A stretch of 36,952 bases of DNA from Verrucomicrobiaceae bacterium (GCA_016795465.1 JAEUHK010000005.1:1-36952); one strand, 5' to 3'; shown: positions 14,341-20,933, numbered from the stretch's first letter. The notes: generated from the letters alone by a model not told the origin. A program made the numbers and translations.

Positions 14341-14392
14341 GTAGCACGAGTTTTCCAACTCGTGGCTGAACGAACTGGAAAGTTCGTTCTAC
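14341..14392. repeat. REP-like double hairpin
   Basis: GTAG...CTAC brackets CACGAGTT-TTCC-AACTCGTG and GAACGAACT-GGA-AAGTTCGTTC. It fills the gap before Ser(GCT). Confidence 0.6.
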
Positions 14393-14395
14393 AAA

Positions 14396-14489
14396 GGAAC
14401 GCCAACCGGACCAGCGAGCCGGGACTCGGTGCTAACGAGATCGTGCCGCCATCGCGCGGCATGAGGAGCATGTCCTCGGCGTTCCGCCA
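14396..14489 (+). tRNA. tRNA-Ser (GCT), class II, altered elbow
   Basis: Acceptor GGAACGC/GCGTTCC perfect, discriminator G, CCA encoded. Anticodon loop GTGCTAA gives GCT. Variable arm TGCCGC/GCGGCA-type helix (14444-14461) is long, as required for Ser. T loop AGCATGT shows G55 and the A54/T58 swap. D stem CCGG/CCGG. Confidence 0.85.
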
Positions 14490-14498
14490 TTTTCACAA

Positions 14499-14575
14499 GC
14501 CCACGAATGCAAACGCGTCGAGCAGCAGGTCCTTCAAATCTGTCCTAGCGGGTGCGAGTCCCGCCGTGGGTGCCA
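14499..14575 (+). tRNA. tRNA-Glu (TTC), C33
   Basis: Acceptor GCCCACG/CGTGGGT, discriminator G, CCA encoded. Anticodon stem CAGGT/ATCTG closes CCTTCAA, with C at position 33. T stem GCGGG/CCCGC closes TGCGAGT (G55). D stem TGC/GCA with an 11-base loop. Confidence 0.8.
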
Positions 14576-14583
14576 TTTTTCAG

Positions 14584-14727
14584 GCTCTTGTAGTCCAATC
14601 AGCAGAGACACGACGTCGAGAGCGTCGCCAGTGAGGGGCGAGCGCCAAAGCGCGATAGCGCGTCGTCATGAGGCGCGGAACAGACTTTGCACAGCCGCAG
14701 GAGCGGCAACTCCCGCTGTGAGCACCA
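14584..14727 (+). tRNA. tRNA-Leu (GAG)-like with about 70 extra bases
   Basis: 5' half intact: acceptor GCTCTTG, D stem GTC/GAC, anticodon stem CGACG/CGTCG closing TCGAGAG (GAG, C33). After the anticodon arm comes about 70 bases of extra sequence (14628-14700), then a shortened T arm (GCGG/CCGC, six-base loop) and 3' acceptor TGTGAGC, discriminator A, CCA. It is either an insertion-bearing tRNA or a decayed copy. Confidence 0.45.
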
Positions 14728-14730
14728 GTT

Positions 14731-15108
14731 TCAAAATGTGATCTTCTTTTCTGGGACAATGATGACGCTTTGATCAGGAACTGCGACATCCGGCTTACCC
14801 GTCTCGATGTTGATCACTCGCTCTTGCATCACTTGCCCCTCCCAATTGCTGCGGCCAGTCCGAGTAACAAGACGCACTTGCCTCAAGTTAGCGAATGGAG
14901 TGCCACCACCCAAATTCGCTAAAGATTGCCGGACGGTCAGCCCAGCTTTCCACGAAACGGCACCTTGAGTCGCAGTCTGCCCCAGCACCATCACCGTCCC
15001 CTTATTGGCTGGTTCGATGGTCCATCTCGGCTCACGAGATGAGCAGGAGGTCAGCAAAACACCAGCAACGATTCCCAAGGAAATAGTACAACAAGATATA
15101 CGGCTCAT
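14731..15108 (-). CDS. Lipoprotein with SLBB-like domain, antisense within the tRNA array
   Basis: A 125-residue protein with a lipobox LLTSCS (C22). Residues about 55-122 (LTVRQSLANLGGGTPFANLR, then KPDVAVPDQSVIIVPEKK) match the SLBB beta-grasp pattern of polysaccharide-export proteins, here as a lone lipoprotein domain. It would sit at a membrane, perhaps binding a soluble ligand or glycan. It runs opposite to every tRNA around it and separates Leu(GAG) from the Lys genes, so it may be a later insertion. Confidence 0.65.
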   Translation of the reverse strand: MSRISCCTISLGIVAGVLLTSCSSREPRWTIEPANKGTVMVLGQTATQGAVSWKAGLTVRQSLANLGGGTPFANLRQVRLVTRTGRSNWEGQVMQERVINIETGKPDVAVPDQSVIIVPEKKITF

Positions 15109-15155
15109 GCCTCATCTTGCCACGAGCGGCCAATCAGCCGCAACACTCGAATTTT

Positions 15156-15230
15156 CGGTCCAAAGCTTAGACAGCGAAGCAGCCGGCTTTTAACCGGCAT
15201 AGCAGGGTGCATGTCCCTGTGGATCGACCT
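15156..15230 (+). tRNA. tRNA-Lys (TTT), altered elbow
   Basis: Acceptor CGGTCCA/TGGATCG, discriminator A, then CCT rather than CCA. Anticodon stem GCCGG/CCGGC closes CTTTTAA. T stem CAGGG/CCCTG closes TGCATGT (G55, T58). D stem GCT/AGC, loop TAGACAGCGA. Confidence 0.8.
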
Positions 15231-15242
15231 GCGGTCACTTTT

Positions 15243-15314
15243 GGGGCAGTGAGATCAGAGATACTTAGGCTCTTAACCGACAGGTCGCAGGTTCGAATCC
15301 TGCTCGCCCGACCT
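15243..15314 (+). tRNA. Degenerate tRNA-Lys (CTT)
   Basis: The T arm GCAGG/CCTGC with TTCGAAT is fully standard and CTCTTAA gives CTT. The acceptor has at least two mismatches, the D region is too short and the anticodon stem has two mismatches. The 3' end reads A-CCT. Probably a decaying conventional tRNA. Confidence 0.5.
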
Positions 15315-15318
15315 TACC

Positions 15319-15361
15319 GGGCGGTAGCTCAGTGGTAGAGCAGTTGGATGCTCACGCATCC
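15319..15361 (+). pseudogene. Truncated conventional tRNA 5' half
   Basis: GGGCGGTAGCTCAGTGGTAG is a standard acceptor strand and D arm with GG. After GAGCAGTT the sequence turns into a hairpin GGATGC-TCAC-GCATCC and the T arm and 3' acceptor are missing. It closes the array. Confidence 0.55.
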
Positions 15362-15390
15362 TTTCTCAGGTCACTTTTCTCCCCAAATCC

Positions 15391-15488
15391 AAAGTGGTGC
15401 AGGGCTTCAGCCCGCGCCGATAACGCCAGCCCGAACGATCACAAATCACCCTGGGACATCATCGCGGGCTAAAGCCCATGACTACTTT
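15391..15488. repeat. REP-like spacer between array and Ro60 gene
   Basis: AAAGTGGTGC and GACTACTTTT bracket GGGCT-TC-AGCCC and GGGCT-AA-AGCCC hairpins, the same design as at 12432. No terminator with a T run is evident, so read-through from the array into the TROVE gene is possible. Confidence 0.55.
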
Positions 15489-15511
15489 TCTCAACCACCC
15501 AAACCAACACC

Positions 15512-16939
15512 ATGAAATTCAACTTCATCAAGAAACGACCACGCGCTGACACGCTCAACCTCGCGGGTGGCGAGGCGTTCACGGAGACGCCGAAGCTCGA
15601 GCTCGCCTCGATCATGCTCACGTCGATGCTCAAAGACGATTTCTACCGCACGGCCGATGCCACGGCGAACCGCATCAAAGAGCTCATCGCGCAGATGAGC
15701 GACAAGCGTTTCGCTGCCAAGGCCGCGCTGTATGCCCGCAAAGAGGCCGGCATGCGCAGCGTGAGCCACCTTACAGCCGCCGAGCTCGCAAAAAGCGTGA
15801 AGGGCGAGGCGTGGACGGCGCGGTTTTACGACCGTGTCGTGCATCGTCCCGATGACGCCATCGAGATCCTCGCGTGCTACCGCGGTGCGCATGGCAAAGT
15901 GATTCCGAACTCGCTCAAAAAGGGCCTCGGCCGCGCTCTCGCGCGTTTCGACGAGTATCAGCTCGCGAAATACCGCAAGGACCGCGCCGAGCTCTCGCTG
16001 GTCGATGTCGTGAACCTCGTTCACCCGCCTGCCACGGAAGCACTGGGCAAGCTCGTCAAAGGCACGCTCGCTCCGGCGGAAACGTGGGAAACCAAACTCA
16101 CGCAGGCCGGTGCCGCCGCGGAAAATGACGACGATCTCGCCGAGCGGAAACGCGAAGCCTGGTCGGAACTCATCCGCACGCGGAAGATCGGCTACTTCGC
16201 CCTGCTGCGAAACCTGCGCAACGTGCTCGAATCCGCTCCGGAGGCTGTCGATACCGCGCTGGCGATGCTGCGCGATGAAAAGCTCATCCGCAAATCGCTC
16301 GTGCTGCCATTCCGCTTCCAGACGGCACTCGATGCCGTGCAGGCCAGCCATCTGCCACGTGCCGCCGATGCACTCGCGGCCCTCAGCGATGCCGTGGACC
16401 TCTCGCTCGCGAACGTGCCGTCCTTCCCAGGCCGCACGCTCATCGCGCTCGATGGTTCCGGCTCCATGGTGGGTCGTCCGCTGCAAATCGGCTCCCTCTT
16501 TGCCGCCACGCTGCTCAAGGCCAACGACGCCGACGTGCTCCTCTTCAGCAATGACGCCAACTACGTCACGCTGAACCAGAGCGACAGTACGCTCAGCCTC
16601 GCGAAGTGGCTGCAAGGCCAGGCGCAGGCCGCCGGCACCGACTTCCACTCCATCTTCCAGCGCGCCAACCGCGCGTATGACCGTGTGATCATCCTCTCTG
16701 ACATGCAGGGCTGGATGGGGCACCATGCGCCGGTGGACACGTTCCGCCGCTGGAAGGAGCGCCACCGCTGCGATCCGAAAGTGTTCAGCTTCGATCTGAA
16801 CGGTTACGGCTCCCTGCAGTTCCCAGAGCGCCAGGTTTGCTGCCTGGCCGGTTTCAGCGATAAAACGCTCGAAACCCTGAAACTGCTCGATGCCGACCCA
16901 GGCGCGCTGATCCGCGTGATCGAGGCTGTGGAACTGTGA
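15512..16939 (+). CDS. rsr: Ro60/TROVE-domain RNA-binding protein
   Basis: A 475-residue protein of about the usual bacterial Ro length. Residues about 20-285 are the helical HEAT-like TROVE ring (TPKLELASIMLTSMLKDDFY, ALYARKEAGMRSVSHLTAAEL). From about 305 there is a von Willebrand A domain with MIDAS motif D314-G-S316-G-S318. Ro proteins bind Y RNAs and the ends of misfolded or damaged RNAs; in several bacteria they work with RNases or sit beside rtcB. Here the gene follows the tRNA array by 150 bases on the same strand and lies two loci upstream of rtcB. The MIDAS residues appear intact. The start follows a purine-poor leader without a clear Shine-Dalgarno site. Confidence 0.92.
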   Translation: MKFNFIKKRPRADTLNLAGGEAFTETPKLELASIMLTSMLKDDFYRTADATANRIKELIAQMSDKRFAAKAALYARKEAGMRSVSHLTAAELAKSVKGEAWTARFYDRVVHRPDDAIEILACYRGAHGKVIPNSLKKGLGRALARFDEYQLAKYRKDRAELSLVDVVNLVHPPATEALGKLVKGTLAPAETWETKLTQAGAAAENDDDLAERKREAWSELIRTRKIGYFALLRNLRNVLESAPEAVDTALAMLRDEKLIRKSLVLPFRFQTALDAVQASHLPRAADALAALSDAVDLSLANVPSFPGRTLIALDGSGSMVGRPLQIGSLFAATLLKANDADVLLFSNDANYVTLNQSDSTLSLAKWLQGQAQAAGTDFHSIFQRANRAYDRVIILSDMQGWMGHHAPVDTFRRWKERHRCDPKVFSFDLNGYGSLQFPERQVCCLAGFSDKTLETLKLLDADPGALIRVIEAVEL

Positions 16940-17075
16940 GAAGCGGTGCGGCCATGGAATCGGTGGAGTTTTGGAGTGATGGGCCTCGGCCTGTCACTTC
17001 AGGCTCCACCGCTTCGGGGCCAAATTTCACGCCTTGCAGTCGGAAACGATGCCCCTACAATTCCAACCAACTGAC

Positions 17076-17351
17076 AAACCGATGACCATCACGAAACAAG
17101 TTCCTGCTGGATTGCTGCAAGCTCTAGGCCTGCACAAAGGTGATTTCATCTCCGTGCGAGACGAGTCATCGGATACCTTCACTCTTGAAATCACCTCACT
17201 CGTTCCTCAGGCGGCTCCAAAAGCATCCCTGAGTCGCCGACAAGCCGCACTGGCCAAGTTTGCCCTTGGAGCGGCTGTTGAAAAAGCCTCCACAGAAGAG
17301 GAACTCGACGATGCCCGCTACGAGCACCTCCGCGCCAAGCACTTGAAGTGA
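17076..17351 (+). CDS. VapB/AbrB-like antitoxin
   Basis: A short protein whose central part (MTITKQVPAGLLQALGLHKGDFISVRD pattern) resembles the swapped-hairpin AbrB/MazE DNA-binding fold, followed by a helical tail EEELDDARYEHLRAKH that would contact the toxin. Starts at 17034, 17049 or 17082 are possible. It ends 4 bases before the PIN gene, the classical antitoxin-toxin order. It would neutralise the toxin and repress its own operon. Confidence 0.65.
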   Translation, partial: KPMTITKQVPAGLLQALGLHKGDFISVRDESSDTFTLEITSLVPQAAPKASLSRRQAALAKFALGAAVEKASTEEELDDARYEHLRAKHLK

Positions 17352-17355
17352 CTGC

Positions 17356-17784
17356 ATGCGCATCTTCCTCGATACTAACATCCTTCTGGATGTGTTCCTG
17401 AACCGCCCAGGCAAGCCCGAAAGCCTCCAAGTGCTTCAGGCCTGTGTCGAGCCTGGAAATGAAGGCTGGATCGCCTGGCACACCCTTTCCAATGGCTTCT
17501 ACATCGTGCGCCGCGAGACGAAGCTGCTATCCGAAGCCAAACGCTTCATCTCCGAACTTCTTCAATGGTGCGAGGTGGCTACCGTCGGCACAGCAGCTGC
17601 GCAGGCAGCCGAAAAGATGAATCTGTCCGACATTGAGGATGCCATGCAAATCGCCGCAGCCTCCGCTTGTCAGGCGGACGTCATCGTCACACGAAACAAG
17701 ACTGATTTCGTCACCAGCGTCATCCCGGTGATGAGTCCGGAAGAGTTCGTTCACCAAACACAAAGCAAGTCTGCGCAGCCTTGA
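17356..17784 (+). CDS. PIN-domain toxin, VapC-like
   Basis: A 142-residue PIN nuclease. The acidic metal-binding residues are visible: D6 in MRIFLDTNILLD, D92/D95 in LSDIEDAMQ, and D117 in VTRNKTDF. VapC toxins are Mg2+-dependent endoribonucleases; characterised ones cut tRNA anticodon loops or 23S rRNA. Placement between Ro60 and RtcB genes and next to a tRNA array is suggestive, but such pairs are mobile and may be here by chance. The target is unknown. Confidence 0.8.
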   Translation: MRIFLDTNILLDVFLNRPGKPESLQVLQACVEPGNEGWIAWHTLSNGFYIVRRETKLLSEAKRFISELLQWCEVATVGTAAAQAAEKMNLSDIEDAMQIAAASACQADVIVTRNKTDFVTSVIPVMSPEEFVHQTQSKSAQP

Positions 17785-17926
17785 TCGCCGAAATCCCGGT
17801 GTCTTTGCTCGCGGAGCCGTGCGTCACCCAGACCACGCCACCATCGTGCTTCACGACTGGTGCCGTGTGCTCATGAACGAGGAAAACAAGGCCCAAGGTC
17901 GCAAAAACCTGGCCTTCCTCGATTGA
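17780..17926 (+). pseudogene. C-terminal remnant of an unknown protein
   Basis: A frame that starts inside the end of the PIN gene reads LDRRNPGVFARG, AVRHPDHATIVLHDW and ENKAQGRKNLAFLD before a stop at 17924. It looks like the conserved tail of a protein whose front is missing, as though the toxin pair had replaced it. I do not recognise the family. Confidence 0.4.
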
Positions 17927-18005
17927 TTCGACCCAACGCGTTCACCCAACTCGCGCGTGCGGCATGCTGAAAGGTGTGCCGCACGCGTTTTCACCCTCTG
18001 ATAGG

Positions 18006-18638
18006 TCACCGCTTAGGATAGGCGATTTCGTTGAACAACTCCTCCTCAATAGAAGCAAAGCTCACTTCGTCATTGAGCGACGCAACGAGCCTTTGTGTGA
18101 TAGGCTTTAAATCAAACACGTGGCGCACTTCTTTAATGGGAAGCGAACGCTCATAATACGATTCGGCAAACTTGATATAATCCTCGGGATGTCCAACAAC
18201 GTGGCAGAACAACTCTTCATCTCCAGATTTGTGCTTCGCAAACTTGGTTGATTCGATGGCGGACTTCCATACCCGATTGGCTGGAAGAAAGAAGTGCCCA
18301 AAGCTCGTCTCATCCCATCGAAATGCGGGCTCGCTGGCAAAACCACTAAGTTCCGAAGGGAAAGCGGCTTGGATAGCGGCCGACAATTTTTCCTGTCCTT
18401 TGCTCCATGCGGCAGACTCATGACTGAGGCCTTTCAGTGCTGCCCAACCATCGGAATGGAAGACAATCCACCATTCATCGCCACAACCGTTGCGCATACT
18501 TGCCATCTGTTCGCGTGTGCTCCATTTGCTATTGAATGAATAGTATCGGGTGTCCCATTCCGGCGACATGATCAGATCTAGTGCCGCTAAAGCTTTCGTG
18601 CGCTGCACTAAGTCAGGAATAGAAGGTAATTCTGTCAT
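18006..18638 (-). CDS. Uncharacterised cytoplasmic protein
   Basis: I place the start at 18638 (MTELPSIPDLVQRTKALAAL) because the upstream in-frame extension is translated from spacer repeats. The 210-residue product has the pattern LIMSPEWDTRYYSFNSKW, MRNGCGDEWWIVFHSDG and later WDETSFGHFFLPA, which reads like a globular alpha/beta protein without signal peptide. Similar sequences are, as far as I recall, widespread hypothetical proteins; an immunity-like role is possible but not shown. It is antisense to its neighbours. GC is lower than in rtcB. Confidence 0.6.
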   Translation of the reverse strand: MTELPSIPDLVQRTKALAALDLIMSPEWDTRYYSFNSKWSTREQMASMRNGCGDEWWIVFHSDGWAALKGLSHESAAWSKGQEKLSAAIQAAFPSELSGFASEPAFRWDETSFGHFFLPANRVWKSAIESTKFAKHKSGDEELFCHVVGHPEDYIKFAESYYERSLPIKEVRHVFDLKPITQRLVASLNDEVSFASIEEELFNEIAYPKR

Positions 18639-18718
18639 GCGCAGAATGCGTAACACAAGATATCCAACTGCCTCAATCTGTTTTCCCAAGAACGAACACC
18701 GCTGCCGGGTCACTCGTG

Positions 18719-18781
18719 CCCATTTCTCACCTTCCACGACTCCATCACTCCATTCCTCCAACTCCCCACTCACTCACAACC
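18719..18781. repeat. CTCCA-rich spacer
   Basis: CGACTCCATCACTCCATTCC and following CTCCA/CTCAC units form a degenerate short tandem repeat just before rtcB. A similar run lies at 31270-31330. Confidence 0.4.
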
Positions 18782-20200
18782 ATGAAACCGAACGACCTCA
18801 TCCGACTCGGCGTGCCGCAGGGCGCGGCGATCCAGTCTGGCATGGACTTCATCGCGAAGTTCATGGCGCAGGGTGGGGAATCGACGCGTCTGGAGGACGA
18901 GCTCGGCGCGATCATCGCGAAGCCGGAATCGTTTCTCGGCGATCCGCTGCGCGAGGTGTTTGCGCGGGATCTGTATGCGCCTGCGTATAAACAGCGTGAT
19001 GTGCTCGCGCCGTGGGCGCAGTGGGGCTCGGGCCTCGAAGCTCAGGCGGTGCAGCAGATGGCGAATGCCTGTGCGCTGCCGGTGGCGGTCGCGGGAGCGC
19101 TCATGCCGGATGCGCATGTGGGCTACGGGCTGCCGATCGGTGGCGTGCTGGCCACGGAAGGCTGCGTGATCCCTTACGCCGTCGGCGTGGACATCGCGTG
19201 CCGCATGCGGCTCTCGGTTTATGATCGCAAAGCGAGCACCATCGCGGGTCAGAAGGACCGCCTGGCGAACATCCTCGAAAGCGAGACCTGCTTTGGCATG
19301 GGCGGCGCGTTCAAGGAGAAGCGACAGCACGAGGTCATGGACGAGGACTGGTCCGTTTCGCCGATCACGCGACGTTTCAAAGACAAAGCCTATGCGCAGC
19401 TCGGTTCGAGCGGCTCCGGGAACCACTTTGTCGAGTTCGGTGCCTTTGACGTGAATGCGGAGCAGTCCGCCGCGCTGAAGGAAAGCGGCTTTGACCTGCC
19501 ACCGGGCGATTACCTCGCGCTGCTGAGCCACAGCGGCTCGCGCGGCACGGGAGCGCAGGTGTGTCAGCACTACAGCCGCATCGCGATGGATCGTCGCTAT
19601 GATTTGCCGAAGGAGCTGAAGCACCTCGCGTGGCTCACCTTTGAGGAGGAAGCAGGCCAGGAATACTGGGCCGCCATGAACCTCATGGGCCGCTACGCTG
19701 CCGCGAACCACGCGCTCATCCACAAACGCATCGCAAAGAAGGTCGGCGCTCATGTCGTGCTCGACATCGAGAACCATCACAACTTCGCGTGGAAGGAAAC
19801 GCACGTCGTGAACGGTGCGGAGCGCGAGGTCATCGTGCACCGCAAAGGCGCGACGCCCGCGGGTGCCGGTGTGCTCGGGGTCATCCCCGGCTCCATGGCC
19901 ACGCCCGGCTACGTCGTGCGTGGCAAAGGCAAGGCCGAGTCGCTGAACAGCGCCTCGCACGGTGCCGGCCGTGTGATGAGCCGCTCCGCAGCGAAGCAGA
20001 GCTTCACCTGGAGCGCCGTGAAAAAGCAGCTCGCCGCCGCCGGTGTCGAACTCCTCAGCGCCGGCATCGACGAAGTGCCCGGCGTTTACAAAGACATCCA
20101 CGGCGTCATGGCCGCGCAGACCGACCTCGTGGACGTGCTCGGCGAGTTTCGTCCGCGCATCGTGAAGATGTGTCCGCCTGGGGAACAGGCGGAGGATTGA
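18782..20200 (+). CDS. rtcB: RNA-splicing ligase RtcB
   Basis: A 472-residue protein starting at ATG 18782. It joins 2',3'-cyclic phosphate or 3'-phosphate RNA ends to 5'-OH ends using GTP and Mn(II). Metal-site motifs are GVDIACRM (D137, C140), GSSGSGNHFVE, LSHSGSRGTG and ENHHNFAW. SHGAGR holds H393, the residue that forms the GMP-histidine intermediate in this family; VHRKGATPAG is also intact. RtcB repairs tRNAs cut by anticodon nucleases and is co-encoded with Ro60 in several bacteria. Here it lies 1.8 kb after Ro60 on the same strand. No rtcA (cyclase) or rtcR is nearby. Confidence 0.95.
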   Translation: MKPNDLIRLGVPQGAAIQSGMDFIAKFMAQGGESTRLEDELGAIIAKPESFLGDPLREVFARDLYAPAYKQRDVLAPWAQWGSGLEAQAVQQMANACALPVAVAGALMPDAHVGYGLPIGGVLATEGCVIPYAVGVDIACRMRLSVYDRKASTIAGQKDRLANILESETCFGMGGAFKEKRQHEVMDEDWSVSPITRRFKDKAYAQLGSSGSGNHFVEFGAFDVNAEQSAALKESGFDLPPGDYLALLSHSGSRGTGAQVCQHYSRIAMDRRYDLPKELKHLAWLTFEEEAGQEYWAAMNLMGRYAAANHALIHKRIAKKVGAHVVLDIENHHNFAWKETHVVNGAEREVIVHRKGATPAGAGVLGVIPGSMATPGYVVRGKGKAESLNSASHGAGRVMSRSAAKQSFTWSAVKKQLAAAGVELLSAGIDEVPGVYKDIHGVMAAQTDLVDVLGEFRPRIVKMCPPGEQAED

Positions 20201-20242
20201 AGCGCGGAGCGCCATCAGTCGCGGCCCGATGTTCTCGGTTCA

Positions 20243-20306
20243 CGGTTCTCAGTTCGCTGTTTGTCTCTCGAAGAAAGCAAAACCGCGAACCGGGAACTGA
20301 GAACCG
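20243..20306. repeat. Inverted repeat between rtcB and HNH gene
   Basis: CGGTTCTCAGTTC (20243-20255) and GAACTGAGAACCG (20294-20306) are a perfect 13-bp inverted repeat, embedded in several GGTTCTC/GGTTCAC half-copies. No T run follows. Confidence 0.55.
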
Positions 20307-20346
20307 CGAACTTCCCTGCAGAACACCCCAAACCTTCTTTTTCATC

Positions 20347-20931
20347 ATGAACGACCAACTCACCAAAACCACCGTCCTCGTGCTCAACCGCAACTGGCAG
20401 GCCATTGGCGTGAAAACGCCGATGGAGGCCTTTAGCATGATCGCGGGTGGCGCGGCGACAGCGCTCGACATCGAAACGGGCGGCCACATTCGTCCGGTGA
20501 CCTGGGCGGAGTGGCTCACGCTGCCCGTGCGCGAGGGCGACAACGTGATCGGCACCGTCAAAGGGCCGGTTCGCGTGCCTGCGGTGCTCGTGTTGGCGAA
20601 ATTCGACAAGGTGCCCAAAAAACGCCCGAAGTTCGGCGTGCGCGGCATTTGGGAACGCGATGGCGGTGTGTGCCAATACACCGGCCGCAAGCTCCGCGCC
20701 GGCGAAGGCAACATCGACCACGTCGTGCCACTTTCTCGCGGCGGATCGACCTCCTGGGAAAACTGCGTCCTCGCCGACAAACGCGTGAACAGCCGCAAAG
20801 GCTCCAAACTGCCCGAAGAAGCCGGTTTGAAGCTCATCAAGGCTCCGCGTGTGCCGCGTGAGGTGCCGGTGACCTTGCTCATCAAGAACACGCACCGCGT
20901 GCGGGAGTGGGAGATGTTCCTCTCGGAATGA
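20347..20931 (+). CDS. HNH endonuclease
   Basis: A 194-residue protein starting at ATG 20347. The C-terminal half has the HNH core: IDHVVPLSRGGSTSWENC with D124-H125 and the later Asn, then LADKRVNSRKGSK. The N-terminal half (TTVLVLNRNWQAIGVKTP) is typical of a common stand-alone HNH family found in many bacteria. It would cut DNA with a single metal ion, perhaps in defence or repair. It follows rtcB by 146 bases, is on the same strand and ends in a strong terminator. Confidence 0.85.
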   Translation: MNDQLTKTTVLVLNRNWQAIGVKTPMEAFSMIAGGAATALDIETGGHIRPVTWAEWLTLPVREGDNVIGTVKGPVRVPAVLVLAKFDKVPKKRPKFGVRGIWERDGGVCQYTGRKLRAGEGNIDHVVPLSRGGSTSWENCVLADKRVNSRKGSKLPEEAGLKLIKAPRVPREVPVTLLIKNTHRVREWEMFLSE

Positions 20932-20933
20932 CG

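Noticed and set aside
12500..14600. Regular spacing of about 84 bases suggested a CRISPR array
   Set aside because: Units are not identical repeats with unique spacers; each folds as a separate tRNA with its own anticodon.
12400..14640. Many overlapping open frames of 60-174 codons on both strands across the array
   Set aside because: They are built from tRNA sequence, with repeated RVRIPP-like or CEFHP-like strings; the tRNA folds explain the DNA.
12150..15361. The array as plain pseudogene decay
   Set aside because: Compensated acceptor stems, retained identity elements, encoded CCA and matched D/T loop changes are not expected from random decay, except for the last members.
17356..17784. 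Claiming that the PIN toxin cuts the array tRNAs
   Set aside because: Family knowledge makes it possible, but nothing in the sequence shows the target.
18770..20215. A 481-codon frame antisense to rtcB
   Set aside because: It is a shadow of GC-rich codon use; the plus strand has all RtcB motifs.
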